This document shows, one piece after another, positions 54,999 through 64,000 of a stretch of DNA of 64,000 nt. The notes beneath the pieces are model-generated. The model worked only from the letters and a program-made list of their open reading frames with translations, had not been told where the DNA came from and did not search any database. Location: contig JAIXSO010000036.1 of NCBI GenBank assembly GCA_027484685.1, positions 54,432 through 118,431 of the forward strand. Direction: 5' to 3'. The translations under genes were made by a program, and so were the position numbers. This DNA is from Bacteroidota bacterium (lineage in GTDB: Bacteria > Bacteroidota > Bacteroidia > UKL13-3). Each line of letters begins with the position of its first letter. Position 1 is the stretch's first letter.

Positions 54999-56078
54999 AT
55001 GGAAAAACAAATGCCTTTTTATATAAAAATAACTGCTATATTATTAGGGATAATAGCCTTAATAGCCATCATGTATATTGGTCAAGGAATTATTGTTCCA
55101 CTCATTGGTTCATTATTGGTAGCTATTTTACTTAATCCGGTAGTTAATTTATTAGTTAGGATAAAAATAAATAGGGTAGTAAGTATTGCTATCATTTTAA
55201 CTTTTGTTACTTCTATATTTATACTTTTATTATTATTACTTACCAATCAGTTTAGTTCTTTTATCAATTCATTACCCATATTAATTGATAAATTTTACCA
55301 AACTTTAAATAAATCAATACTTGGTATATCAAATCAGTTTAATATCAGTACTGCCACTATCAATAGCTTTATTGACGATAGTAAAGTTGATTTAATAGCT
55401 ACCACTAAATCATTAATTGGTCCAACTATAAGTTCAATTGGAGGTGTTTTGTTCACTTTTTTATTGGTTCCAGTTTATGTTTTTTTGATACTATACTACA
55501 AAAAACTGTTGCTAAATTTTATTAAAAGTATTTTTGGTAAAGGTAATCATCGAGAAGTACACAAAATTTTAAATTCAACCAAACAAATTGTTCAAAGGTA
55601 TTTAGTAGCTTTAATTTTTGAAGCCATTATTATTGCCATACTCAATATTACCGCTTTATTGATATTGGATGTGCAATACGCTATTATAGTTGGCATTATT
55701 GGCGCATTATTAAATGTTATACCCTATATTGGTGGTATTGTTTCTACTGCCATACCAATGGCAATAGTGCTTGCTACTAAAGATTCGTTTAATTATGCAT
55801 TGTATGTTTTAATAGCTTATGTTATCATTCAATTTATAGATAATAATTTAGTTCTGCCTAAGTTGGTAGCTTCTAGGGTTAGGGTAAATGCGCTTATTTC
55901 TGTAATTGTAGTAATTATAGGTGGTGAAATTTGGGGAGTGACTGGCATGTTTTTATCTATACCCTTAACAGCTATTTGTAAAACCATTTTTGATAATGTT
56001 AAAACACTAAAGCCTTTAGGCATATTACTTGGCGATTTGGAAGAAAAAGAAGTTAAATTGATAGAAGATATTAATTAA
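54999..56078 (+). CDS. AI-2E family (PerM/YdiK) transporter
   Basis: 359 residues with about eight transmembrane helices in the family's pattern: two N-terminal pairs (ITAILLGIIALIAIMYIGQG, IIVPLIGSLLVAILLNPVVN), a loop region with helices (about 90-150), then YVFLILYYKKLLLNFIKSIF and the conserved GALLNVIPYIGGIVSTAIPM and VASRVRVNALISVIVVIIGG. The family's name comes from AI-2 export in one member, but most are of unknown substrate (Na+/H+ or other roles are reported). Third gene of the operon with two small membrane proteins. Confidence 0.87.
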   Translation: MEKQMPFYIKITAILLGIIALIAIMYIGQGIIVPLIGSLLVAILLNPVVNLLVRIKINRVVSIAIILTFVTSIFILLLLLLTNQFSSFINSLPILIDKFYQTLNKSILGISNQFNISTATINSFIDDSKVDLIATTKSLIGPTISSIGGVLFTFLLVPVYVFLILYYKKLLLNFIKSIFGKGNHREVHKILNSTKQIVQRYLVALIFEAIIIAILNITALLILDVQYAIIVGIIGALLNVIPYIGGIVSTAIPMAIVLATKDSFNYALYVLIAYVIIQFIDNNLVLPKLVASRVRVNALISVIVVIIGGEIWGVTGMFLSIPLTAICKTIFDNVKTLKPLGILLGDLEEKEVKLIEDIN

Positions 56079-56260
56079 GTATTGAAAATATGTGAAATAT
56101 GTAATATTTTACACTTGTAGATGAACTATATTGCAGTTTTAAGTGAATCAAAAATTAATTTTTATATCTATTCCTATCTATTATCAGTATCATATTGATT
56201 TATTATTCTTTTACTGTTTAAATCAATTTTCTGTATCACTTAATTTTAAAAATAATCTTT

Positions 56261-56614
56261 ATGAAAAAGCAAAACGATAATGTTGAATTAGAAAAGGCAA
56301 AAGCACACATTATTATTGAAATTATTGAGTATATGGCCAATGCCGTTGTAACTAAAACCATTATTAAAAGGTCAACTGGAAATATTACAGTAACCTCATT
56401 TGATGCAGGGGAGGAGTTAGCCGAAAAGCTTTCGCCATTCGATACTTATATACAGATAATAGATGGTACTGCAGAACTAACTATTGATAAAAAATTGTTT
56501 AAATTAAAGTTGGGCGAAGGTATAATCATACCAGCCCATGCAAGGCATAATTTTAATGCCAATGAACAATTTAAAATGATTTCTACTGTTATAAAAAGTG
56601 GTTACGAGGATTAG
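56261..56614 (+). CDS. Cupin-domain protein
   Basis: 117 residues: a single cupin beta-barrel, with GNITVTSFDAGEELAEKLSP (first motif region), then DTYIQIIDGTAELTIDKKLF and GEGIIIPAHARHNFNANEQF (second motif with PxHxxHxx). The usual His-His-Glu set of the first motif is incomplete, so metal binding is uncertain. It is the first gene of a likely signalling operon (AraC, hybrid kinase, receiver) and may be a ligand-binding helper. Confidence 0.8.
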   Translation: MKKQNDNVELEKAKAHIIIEIIEYMANAVVTKTIIKRSTGNITVTSFDAGEELAEKLSPFDTYIQIIDGTAELTIDKKLFKLKLGEGIIIPAHARHNFNANEQFKMISTVIKSGYED

Positions 56615-56653
56615 TTCTAAGTAATTAAACAACTCTAAAAAACAAACAATTAA

Positions 56654-57238
56654 ATGAAACTCTATATAAAATACATGGTTAGCCTTCGTTGTAAAATGAT
56701 GGTTAAGGAAGAGTTGAAAAAACTTGGGCTTCATTTTATTGTGGTTGAGTTGGGCGAAATTGATATCATGGAAACCCTAAATTCTGAACAACGCAGAGCA
56801 TTAAAAGTTGGCTTATTACAATCGGGTTTGGAGTTAATGGATGATAAAAAGGCTGTTTTAATTGAACGCATAAAAAATGTGATTATTGAAATGGTACATT
56901 ATTCAGATGAATTGCCTAAAACTAATTATTCTGATTATATAAGCGAAAAATTGAACCACGATTATACTTATTTGTCCAATGTTTTTTCCGAAGTAAAAGG
57001 TATTACCATTCAGCAGTTTATAATTATTCATAAAATAGAGCGCGCTAAAGAATTAATGCTTTACGATGAGTTAAACTTAACTGAAATAAGCTATAAACTT
57101 AATTATAGCAGTGTGGCTCATTTATCAAATCAATTCAAAAAAGTTACAGGTTTAACACCTTCACATTTTAAAGCACTAAAAGATAAAAGGCGCAATCCAA
57201 TTGAAGAAATTGGTAATGCCGATATTAAAATCAAATAA
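56654..57238 (+). CDS. AraC-family helix-turn-helix regulator
   Basis: 194 residues. An N-terminal alpha/beta part (MKLYIKYMVSLRCKMMVKEE then HFIVVELGEIDIMETLNSEQ) and a C-terminal AraC HTH_18 domain (about 90-185: YSDYISEKLNHDYTYLSNVF, LTEISYKLNYSSVAHLSNQF). It matches a common Bacteroidota type that starts MKLYIKYMVSLRCK, supporting the start. It lies 2 bp before the hybrid kinase and may be the output of that pathway. Confidence 0.87.
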   Translation: MKLYIKYMVSLRCKMMVKEELKKLGLHFIVVELGEIDIMETLNSEQRRALKVGLLQSGLELMDDKKAVLIERIKNVIIEMVHYSDELPKTNYSDYISEKLNHDYTYLSNVFSEVKGITIQQFIIIHKIERAKELMLYDELNLTEISYKLNYSSVAHLSNQFKKVTGLTPSHFKALKDKRRNPIEEIGNADIKIK

Positions 57239-57240
57239 CC

Positions 57241-59238
57241 ATGAAGATAGAAGAAGCTAATTATGCTAGAAGTTTAATTGAAGCTAGTTTAGACCCTTTA
57301 ATTACTATTAGTTCTGAAGGTAAAATTACTGATTTTAACAATGCATTATCTGATATAACAGGTAAAACTCGCGATGAATTAACTGGAAGTAACTTTTTTG
57401 ATTATTTTACTGAACCTCAAAAAGCCAAAAAAATTTATCAAAAAATATTTGATTGTGGGCATGTAGAAAATTATCCATTAACCATTAAAGACCATAAATT
57501 AACTGATGTATTATTTAATGGCTCAGTATATAAAGATGCCAATGGAAATATTTTAGGCGCAGTAGTAGTAGCGCGCGATATTACAGTACAGAAACGAATT
57601 GAGAAGGAACTTACAGAGGCCAAGGTATTTGCTGAGTTAGCCACTTTAGTGGCTGAGGAAGCAAAAGCAAAAGCTGAGGATGCAACACGAGTAGCAATTG
57701 ATGCTGTAAAAGCTAAACAACAGTTTTTAAGTAATATGAGCCATGAAATAAGGACTCCTATGAATGCCATTATCGGGTTTACTAAAGTAATTTTAAAAAC
57801 AGATTTAACTGCCAAACAAAAAGAGTATTTAACAGCTATAAAAATGAGTGGTGATGCGCTTATTGTACTTATCAATGATATTTTAGATTTAGCAAAGGTA
57901 GATGCGGGTAAAATGGTTTTTGAAAAAACAGCATTTAAACTTTCAGCTTCTATTGCAGCCATGTTGCATTTATTCGAATCAAAAATTGAAGAAAAAAATT
58001 TGGTACTTATTAAAGAATACGATGCCAATATACCCGAAGTTTTAATTGGTGATCCCGTTAGGTTACATCAAATCATTTTAAATTTAGTGAGTAATGCTGT
58101 TAAATTTACCAATAAAGGTTTTATAAAGGTAAGTATTAACATAGTGAAAGAAGATGATATAAAAGTAACCATTTTATTTGCTATAAGCGATACAGGAATA
58201 GGAATAATAGATAGTAAAAAAGATAAAATATTTGAAAACTTTCAACAAGCTACCAGCGGCACTTCAAGGCTTTATGGAGGCACTGGTTTAGGTTTAGCTA
58301 TTGTTAAACAGTTGGTAGAAAACCAAGGTGGTAAAATAGAATTGACTAGCGAAATTGATAAAGGCTCCACATTTAGTTTTACACTCGATTTTTTTAAGAC
58401 AAATGCTCAAGCAGATGTATTAAACGATATTTTAGACTTTGATGCTGAAATAAAAGATATTAAAGTTTTAGTAGTTGAGGATATTGCTTTGAATCAATTA
58501 TTGATGCGTACCTTGCTAGATGATTTTGGATTTCAGTGCGATATAGCTGCCAATGGTAAATTAGCCATTGAAAGGCTCGAAATTAAAGAGTATGATATTA
58601 TACTTATGGACTTGCAAATGCCCGAAATGAACGGTTTTGAAGCAACTGATTATATCAGAAATAAAATGAATTTAAAGATTCCAATTATGGCTTTAACTGC
58701 TGATGTAACTACGGTTGATTTAGCTAAATGCAATGCTGTTGGAATGAATGATTATGTGGCCAAACCAATTGATGAAAAAATATTGTACAACAAAATAATA
58801 AGCTTAATTAATAAACCTACTAGCAATAGTTTAAAAAGTAGCCCTATCGCCATTTTAAATGTAGGACAAAATATTAAGTATGTTGATTTAGGTTATTTAT
58901 CTCACAGAACCAAGTCGAACCCAGTATTGATGAAGGAAATGATACTGCTTTATTTAGAGCAAACGCCTCCTTTAATTGCATCCATGAAAACTAGTTTTGC
59001 TAATAAAGATTGGGGTACTTTAAAATCATCGGTACATAAAATGATTCCTTCGTTTTCAATTATGGGTATGAGTTCTGAGTTTGAAATAATGGCAAAAAAA
59101 GTTCAAGAATTTGCTGATACGCAACAAAAATCGGAAGGCATCAATGAGTTGGTAATCCAACTTGAAAATGTTTGCAATCAATCATGTCACGAATTACAAG
59201 AAGTATTAATTAATTTAAAACACGAAATAAATGAGTAG
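57241..59238 (+). CDS. Hybrid PAS histidine kinase with receiver and Hpt domains
   Basis: 665 residues, soluble. N-terminal PAS (about 10-118: LIEASLDPLITISSEGKITD), an Ala-rich coiled coil (AEEAKAKAEDATRVAIDAVK), a phosphoacceptor domain with His168 in QQFLSNMSHEIRTPMNAIIG, HATPase_c with LVSNAVKFTN and SDTGIGI, then a receiver with the acidic VVED, YDIILMDLQMPEMNGF (phospho-Asp) and DYVAKPID. The C-terminal Hpt-type helix has LKSSVHKMIPSFSIMG with His near 600. It autophosphorylates on sensing an unknown cytosolic signal and can pass the phosphoryl group to the small receiver gene that overlaps it by 8 bp. Confidence 0.92.
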   Translation: MKIEEANYARSLIEASLDPLITISSEGKITDFNNALSDITGKTRDELTGSNFFDYFTEPQKAKKIYQKIFDCGHVENYPLTIKDHKLTDVLFNGSVYKDANGNILGAVVVARDITVQKRIEKELTEAKVFAELATLVAEEAKAKAEDATRVAIDAVKAKQQFLSNMSHEIRTPMNAIIGFTKVILKTDLTAKQKEYLTAIKMSGDALIVLINDILDLAKVDAGKMVFEKTAFKLSASIAAMLHLFESKIEEKNLVLIKEYDANIPEVLIGDPVRLHQIILNLVSNAVKFTNKGFIKVSINIVKEDDIKVTILFAISDTGIGIIDSKKDKIFENFQQATSGTSRLYGGTGLGLAIVKQLVENQGGKIELTSEIDKGSTFSFTLDFFKTNAQADVLNDILDFDAEIKDIKVLVVEDIALNQLLMRTLLDDFGFQCDIAANGKLAIERLEIKEYDIILMDLQMPEMNGFEATDYIRNKMNLKIPIMALTADVTTVDLAKCNAVGMNDYVAKPIDEKILYNKIISLINKPTSNSLKSSPIAILNVGQNIKYVDLGYLSHRTKSNPVLMKEMILLYLEQTPPLIASMKTSFANKDWGTLKSSVHKMIPSFSIMGMSSEFEIMAKKVQEFADTQQKSEGINELVIQLENVCNQSCHELQEVLINLKHEINE

Positions 59239-59662
59239 CACTAAAACCAGGATTTTTTTAGTAGATGATGATATTCTTTTTTTAAAATCATTAGAATTAG
59301 AGTTTGCAGAAAAAGGTAACTATGAAATAATTACTTTTAATACAGGAGAAGCTTGTGTTAATGGTTTGTTTCTTGATCCTGATATTATTGTGCTTGATTA
59401 CCACTTAGATGGAATAGTAAAAGGTGCTATGAATGGTTTAGAAACGCTCGATAAAATTAAACAATACAATAAAGACCTAACTGTGATTATGCTTTCCAGC
59501 CAAGATAAGATTGAGATAGCAGTTAATTGCATGCATCATAAAGCGTATGATTACGTAGTAAAAAGTGAAACTGCATTCTTAAGATTAGAAAAAAATATTA
59601 CGCAAATACTAGCTCAACAAAAAACTGAAAGCGAAGTGAAGTGGTATATGGATAGGATGTAG
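59231..59662 (+). CDS. Stand-alone response-regulator receiver
   Basis: 143 residues: a receiver domain only. FLVDDD acidic cluster near 9-14, phosphoacceptor Asp56 in IIVLDYHLDG, Ser/Lys in VIMLSSQDK and DYVVKSE, and no DNA-binding or enzyme domain. It overlaps the hybrid kinase by 8 bp (coupled), so it likely shuttles phosphate from that kinase's Hpt to an unknown output, perhaps the AraC regulator upstream. Confidence 0.9.
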   Translation: MSSTKTRIFLVDDDILFLKSLELEFAEKGNYEIITFNTGEACVNGLFLDPDIIVLDYHLDGIVKGAMNGLETLDKIKQYNKDLTVIMLSSQDKIEIAVNCMHHKAYDYVVKSETAFLRLEKNITQILAQQKTESEVKWYMDRM

Positions 59663-60366
59663 TTTGAGTTCTAAGTTCATAGTTCATAGTTTTAAGTTTT
59701 TTTGTCCAAGGTCGGTGTCCTCACCGTACCTTCTTAATCATTGTCTGAACTATGTCACGCATTGCGTGATTGATTAAGATGATTGACATCACGTCAACTC
59801 GAACGTGCGGAAACTATCGTCATTGCGATTCCGCTCGTGCGGAAGAAGCAATCTCACGCCAACAAAAGTTTCTCGCATATTGTCTGAACGCGATTTACTT
59901 TATTAAGAAAATTAACATGATACCAACTCAAACGTGCGGAAACTATTCCCCTCACGCTTTTAGCGTGACTAGGACTTGTGTGTAAGAGAAGGGGGCAAGG
60001 GGGATGTTTTCAAATGCTTGTTTTATTCACAAAAGTTTCCCGCAGATTACAAAGATTACGCAGAGTTTCCCGCACTCTTTCCGTCATTGCGATCAGAGAA
60101 GCAATCTCAGGCTAACAAAAGTTTCCCGCAGATTGCGCAGATTACGCAGAGTTTCCTGCACAACGTCTTAACTATGTCGCGTATTGTGTAATTGATTAAC
60201 CAAATCACGAAAACTAAGTACTAAAAACTAAGAACTAATAACTAAGTCACGTTAGTATAAAACATGTGAATTATATAATACTATAAGTTATTGATGTAAG
60301 TCTTTAGGATGCTAATTCAAGCACCTTTACACCGTGAAAATTCATTCACACATTTATAACTTTTTT
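59663..60366. repeat. Repeat-filled intergenic region before the adhesin gene
   Basis: No gene supported in this 704-bp stretch. It is built of dispersed repeat pieces: GTCATTGCGA...GAAGCAATCTCA twice (about 59818 and 60082), TTTCCCGCAGATTGCGCAGA / TTACGCAGAGTTTCC units, a TGTGCGGAAACTAT unit at two places, and CTAAGTACT/AACTAAGT runs near both ends. Short frames here (59770-60191) read only through these repeats. Confidence 0.65.
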
Positions 60367-63300
60367 ATGAAAAATAAACTACTCTATTTAATAGCTATTG
60401 CCCTATTATTTTTACCCAAAATAAATTATGGTCAGGCACCAACTTTAGGGACATCCGCAGGTTTTGTATTATTTACTTCAGTAGGTGCAATTACTAATAA
60501 TGGCATTTCGCAAGTAACAGGAAATGTAGGTTCTAATGTAGGTGCAAGCACAAATTTTGGAAATGTAAATGGCATCATGCAATCGCAAAATTTGGCTACT
60601 GCCGCTTGTTCTACTGATGTGCTATCTGCTTATAATCAATTAGCAGGAACAACTGCTACTTTTTTTCCTTCACCTTCTCTTGGTGGAGATACTTTATTAC
60701 CTGGTGTTTACTCAGTATCAGGTGCATCTACATTAACTAATGTATTAACTTTAAATGCTCAAGGAAATCCCAATGCAGTATTTATATTTAAATTACAAGG
60801 AGCTTTTTCGGCTGCTGCAAACGCTAAAGTAAAACTAATAAATGGTGCATTGGCTTGTAATGTGTTTTGGAAAATTGAAGGTTTAACCAATATGGCAACA
60901 GGTGTTACCATGCGTGGTACTATTATAACCAATAATGCTGCTATCAATATGAGTGCAGGCGATACCTTAGAAGGTAGAGCTTTTACTACTGCTGGCGCAA
61001 TTTCTGTTACTGGTGTTATGGCTTACACTCCAATTGGTTGTGGAAGTCCATTATTAACAGGGCCAATGGCTCCACCATTAGGAACAACTGCTAATTATGC
61101 ATTATTCTCTTCAATTGGACCTGTTACCAATACTGGCGTAACACATATTATTGGTGATGTTGGAACCAATAGTGGTTTAACAACTGGTTTTAATCCTTTA
61201 TTTGTAAATGGTGTAATTCATCCAATTCCAGATCTTTCAACTATACAATGTTCTTCTGATTTAAACACCGTATATACTTATTTGAACGCCTTACCGGCTG
61301 ATATTGAATTACTTTTTCCAGCTCAATTTGGCAAAAATTTAGTACTTACACCTCATACCTATTTATTAAATTCTGCAACTGCGCTCACCGATACATTATT
61401 CCTAAACGGAGAAGGGAATCCTAATGCAGTATTTGTAATAAAAATATTTGGAGCACTTTCTACAAGTACTTATTCCAATGTGGTTTTAACCAATGGTACC
61501 AAATCGCGGAATGTATATTGGTTAGTAAATGGTGCTGTAAGTATTAATGACTACTCTGTTTTTAGAGGAACCATCATTGCAAATAATGGTGCCATTAATT
61601 TTGCTATTGGTTCATTATTAGATGGAAGAGCATTAACTACAGTTGGTGCTGTAAATGTAAATGCAATGACTGCCAATGCTCCCAATGCTCCTTTTGTAAT
61701 TATTCCTCCAACGGCTAAGTTAGTTTGCTTGGGAGATACTGCCAGATTTATAGTAAGTGCTTCAGGTACTAATTTAACCTATCAATGGCGCAAAGGCAAT
61801 GTAAACTTAATTAATGGTTTAACCATTTCAGGTGTAACCAATGATACTTTAACCATTTTTCCTGCAACCTATGCTGATACTTCTGATAACTATAATGTAG
61901 TAATTATAGGTAATGTAAATCCAAACGACACTACTTTAGGAGTTGCTTTAAAAATCAATTCGCCAATTATTACTTCTGAACCTGTTTATAAAACTGCTTG
62001 CTTAGGCAGTAATATTACTTTTTCAGTAACTACATCCGGAACTGGAATAACTTATCAATGGCGTAAAGGTTCGATTAATTTAATAAATGGAGGAAACATA
62101 CAAGGAGCTACAAGCGATACTTTAAAAATTAATGGTATTACCATAAATGATACTGCCGCTAATTACAATGTTATCATTACAGGTGTTTGTGGGCCTAAGG
62201 ATACATCCAATAATGTTTCTTTGTATATAAACAATACAATCATAACCATCAACCCAAGCAATCAAACAGTATGTTTAGGAAACTCAGCAAGATTTGTAAC
62301 TAGAGCTACTGGTTCAGGATTAACTTACCAATGGCGTAGAGGCAATGTAAATTTAGTGAATGGCTTAAACGTAACAGGTGTAACAACCGATACCTTGAGA
62401 TTTAACGCAACTACCATTTTAGATACTGCTACCAATTATAATGTAATTATATCGAGTACTTGTTCTTTAAATGATACTTCATCAAATGTCTCGTTGAATA
62501 TCAATTTGCCTTTGGCAATAAGCATCAACCCAAGCAACCAAACAGCTTGTTTAGGAAGCTCGGCAAGATTTGTAACTAGAGCAACTGGATCAGGATTAAC
62601 TTACCAATGGCGCAGAGGAAATGTAAATTTAATTAATGGTTTGAATATTTCAGGTGTTACAACAGATACTTTAAGATTTAATAGCACAACTATTTTAGAT
62701 ACTGCTACCAATTACAATGTAATCATATCGAGCGTTTGTTCTGCAAAAGATACTTCAATAAATGTTTCTTTGAATATCAATTTGCCTTTGGCAATAAGTG
62801 TTAGTCCAATCAACCAAACAGTTTGTTTAGGAAGCTCTGCAAGATTTGTAACAAGAGCAACTGGTTCAGGATTAACTTACCAATGGCGAAGAGGAAATGT
62901 AAATTTAGTGAATGGCTTAAACATAACAGGTGTAACAACCGATACCTTGAGATTTAACGCAACTACCATTTTAGATACTGCTACCAATTATAATGTAATT
63001 ATATCGAGCGCTTGTTCTTTAAATGCTACATCATCAAATGTTTCTTTGAATATCAATTTGCCTTTGGCAATCAGCATCAATCCAAGTAACCAAACAATTT
63101 GTTTAGGAAGTTCAGCAAGTTTTGTAACCAAAGCGAGCGGTTCGGGATTAACTTACCAATGGCGCAGAGGCAATGTAAATTTAGTAAACGGCTTAAATAT
63201 ATCAGGTGTTACAACCGATACTTTACGATTTAACAGTACAACCATTTTAGATACTGCTACCAATTACAATGTAATCATATCGAGCGTTTGTTCTTTAAGT

Positions 63301-64000
63301 GATACCTCTGCTAATGTATCATTGAATATCAATTTGCCTTTGGCAATCAGCATCAACCCAAGCAACCAAACAGCTTGTTTAGGAAACTCGGCAAGATTTG
63401 TAACAAGAGCAACTGGTTCAGGATTAACCTACCAATGGCGTAGAGGAAATGTGAATTTGGTAAATGGTTTGAACATAACTGGCGCAACAACCGATACTTT
63501 ACGATTTAACGCTACTACCATTTTAGATACTGCTACTAATTATAATGTAATCATTTCAAGCGTTTGTTCTGTAAAAGATACATCTGCTAATGTTTCTTTG
63601 AACATCAATTTGCCTTTGGCAATCAATATCAACCCAAGTAACCAAACAGTATGTTTAGGAAGTTCGGCAAGATTTGTAACTAGAGCAACTGGTTCAGGAT
63701 TAACTTACCAATGGCGCAGAGGAAATGTAAATTTAATAAATGGTTTAAATATTTCAGGTGTTACAACAGATACTTTACGATTTAACAGCACAACTATTTT
63801 AGATACTGCTACCAATTACAATGTAATCATATCGAGCGTTTGTTCTGTAAAAGATACATCTGCTAATGTTTCTTTGAACATCCATTTGCCTTTGGCAATA
63901 AGCATTAACCCAAGCAACCAAACAGTTTGTTTAGGAAGTTCAGCAAGATTTGTAACTAGAGCAACTGGTTCAGGATTAACTTACCAATGGCGCAGAGGAA
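60367..64000 (+). CDS. Ice-binding-like adhesin with tandem Ig-like domains (partial)
   Basis: ATG at 60367 and still open at the window edge, so at least 1211 residues. Signal peptide MKNKLLYLIAIALLFLPKIN with cleavage near YGQ. Two tandem DUF3494 ice-binding-like domains fill about 24-225 and 235-440 (SAGFVLFTSVGAITNNGISQ; GTTANYALFSSIGPVTNTGV). After a linker come Ig-like repeats: two divergent ones (about 61690-62244), then near-identical 276-bp units starting at 62245, 62521, 62797, 63073, 63349, 63625 and 63901, each with GLTYQWRRGNVNL and DTATNYNVIISS. DUF3494 domains bind ice or act as surface adhesins; the Ig array extends them from the cell. The C terminus, which would show any T9SS or anchoring domain, is not visible. 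Confidence 0.88.
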   Translation, partial: MKNKLLYLIAIALLFLPKINYGQAPTLGTSAGFVLFTSVGAITNNGISQVTGNVGSNVGASTNFGNVNGIMQSQNLATAACSTDVLSAYNQLAGTTATFFPSPSLGGDTLLPGVYSVSGASTLTNVLTLNAQGNPNAVFIFKLQGAFSAAANAKVKLINGALACNVFWKIEGLTNMATGVTMRGTIITNNAAINMSAGDTLEGRAFTTAGAISVTGVMAYTPIGCGSPLLTGPMAPPLGTTANYALFSSIGPVTNTGVTHIIGDVGTNSGLTTGFNPLFVNGVIHPIPDLSTIQCSSDLNTVYTYLNALPADIELLFPAQFGKNLVLTPHTYLLNSATALTDTLFLNGEGNPNAVFVIKIFGALSTSTYSNVVLTNGTKSRNVYWLVNGAVSINDYSVFRGTIIANNGAINFAIGSLLDGRALTTVGAVNVNAMTANAPNAPFVIIPPTAKLVCLGDTARFIVSASGTNLTYQWRKGNVNLINGLTISGVTNDTLTIFPATYADTSDNYNVVIIGNVNPNDTTLGVALKINSPIITSEPVYKTACLGSNITFSVTTSGTGITYQWRKGSINLINGGNIQGATSDTLKINGITINDTAANYNVIITGVCGPKDTSNNVSLYINNTIITINPSNQTVCLGNSARFVTRATGSGLTYQWRRGNVNLVNGLNVTGVTTDTLRFNATTILDTATNYNVIISSTCSLNDTSSNVSLNINLPLAISINPSNQTACLGSSARFVTRATGSGLTYQWRRGNVNLINGLNISGVTTDTLRFNSTTILDTATNYNVIISSVCSAKDTSINVSLNINLPLAISVSPINQTVCLGSSARFVTRATGSGLTYQWRRGNVNLVNGLNITGVTTDTLRFNATTILDTATNYNVIISSACSLNATSSNVSLNINLPLAISINPSNQTICLGSSASFVTKASGSGLTYQWRRGNVNLVNGLNISGVTTDTLRFNSTTILDTATNYNVIISSVCSLSDTSANVSLNINLPLAISINPSNQTACLGNSARFVTRATGSGLTYQWRRGNVNLVNGLNITGATTDTLRFNATTILDTATNYNVIISSVCSVKDTSANVSLNINLPLAININPSNQTVCLGSSARFVTRATGSGLTYQWRRGNVNLINGLNISGVTTDTLRFNSTTILDTATNYNVIISSVCSVKDTSANVSLNIHLPLAISINPSNQTVCLGSSARFVTRATGSGLTYQWRRG
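62245..64000 (+). repeat. 276-bp tandem repeat array encoding Ig-like domains
   Basis: Units start at 62245 and every 276 bp after that (exactly 92 codons) to the window edge, where the seventh unit is cut. The pattern includes AACCAAACAG...TGTTTAGGAA and CTTACCAATGGCG. Between units, nucleotide identity is high over the whole period, including silent positions, which points to recent expansion or gene-conversion-like homogenisation. Confidence 0.9.

Noticed and set aside
59770..60191. Two short open frames in the repeat region
   Set aside because: They translate only dispersed repeat sequence, with no conserved start or product.
62245..64000. Regular 276-bp repeats as a CRISPR or satellite array
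   Set aside because: The period is exactly 92 codons in one open frame with Ig-like motifs, and there are no unique spacers between short repeats.

Overview
The window comes from an AT-rich member of the Bacteroidota. Evidence includes a type IX secretion (T9SS) type A C-terminal domain, a TonB-dependent receptor paired with a DUF4249 lipoprotein, LytS/LytTR two-component genes, OmpA proteins with thrombospondin type 3 repeats, a fused IcmF mutase, a bacillithiol-system YtxJ protein, an XrtN exosortase with its VIT-domain partner, and a TTTG-N19-TATATTTG promoter of the Bacteroidota type. No phage, plasmid replication gene, CRISPR array or rRNA was seen. The genus cannot be given from this sequence.

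Layout. 0-9.7 kb: secreted proteins of unknown role, the 1138-residue IcmF acyl-CoA mutase, and a REP-associated transposase (RAYT) with its palindromic repeats. 9.7-14.5 kb (minus strand): the XrtN exosortase and its adjacent VIT/vWA substrate. 14.5-25 kb: housekeeping and regulatory genes (GNAT, 2-oxoglutarate oxygenase, YtxJ, PAS histidine kinase, AMP nucleosidase) and an ECF sigma operon with a beta-barrel and a PKD lipoprotein. 25-28 kb: OmpA/TSP3 protein and a porin. 28-37.6 kb: a LytS/LytTR two-component pair followed by a six-gene cell-envelope operon (TonB receptor, DUF4249 lipoprotein, TolC, membrane-fusion lipoprotein, ABC permease, ABC ATPase). 37.6-48.5 kb: a repeat-rich accessory stretch in which eight copies of one hairpin punctuate small genes (two lipoproteins, TfoX-like, VOC, AraC, HipBA toxin-antitoxin), alongside an S9 peptidase, SurE and a tRNA-Ala. 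The tRNA is preceded by two odd tRNA-like copies. 48.5-60 kb: a second OmpA/TSP3 protein, a GH130-glycosyltransferase pair, an AI-2E family membrane protein, and a cupin/AraC/hybrid-kinase/receiver signalling operon. 60.4 kb to the end: the start of a large ice-binding-like adhesin with Ig-like repeats, cut by the window edge.

The strongest unexplained signals are as follows. (1) A promoter-led tandem array of two tRNA-like units precedes the real tRNA-Ala; their D-loop and anticodon arm are replaced by perfect palindromes. (2) Palindromic repeats have been accommodated in frame inside coding genes (IcmF and the RAYT itself). (3) Direct-repeat-bounded, cassette-like modules lie at 37.6-39.3 and 45.5-48.5 kb. 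(4) The XrtN sorting pair has an unusual polytopic substrate. (5) A 276-bp exact-period Ig repeat array makes up the visible end of the final gene. All functional calls rest on recognising motifs in the sequence; no database search was run.
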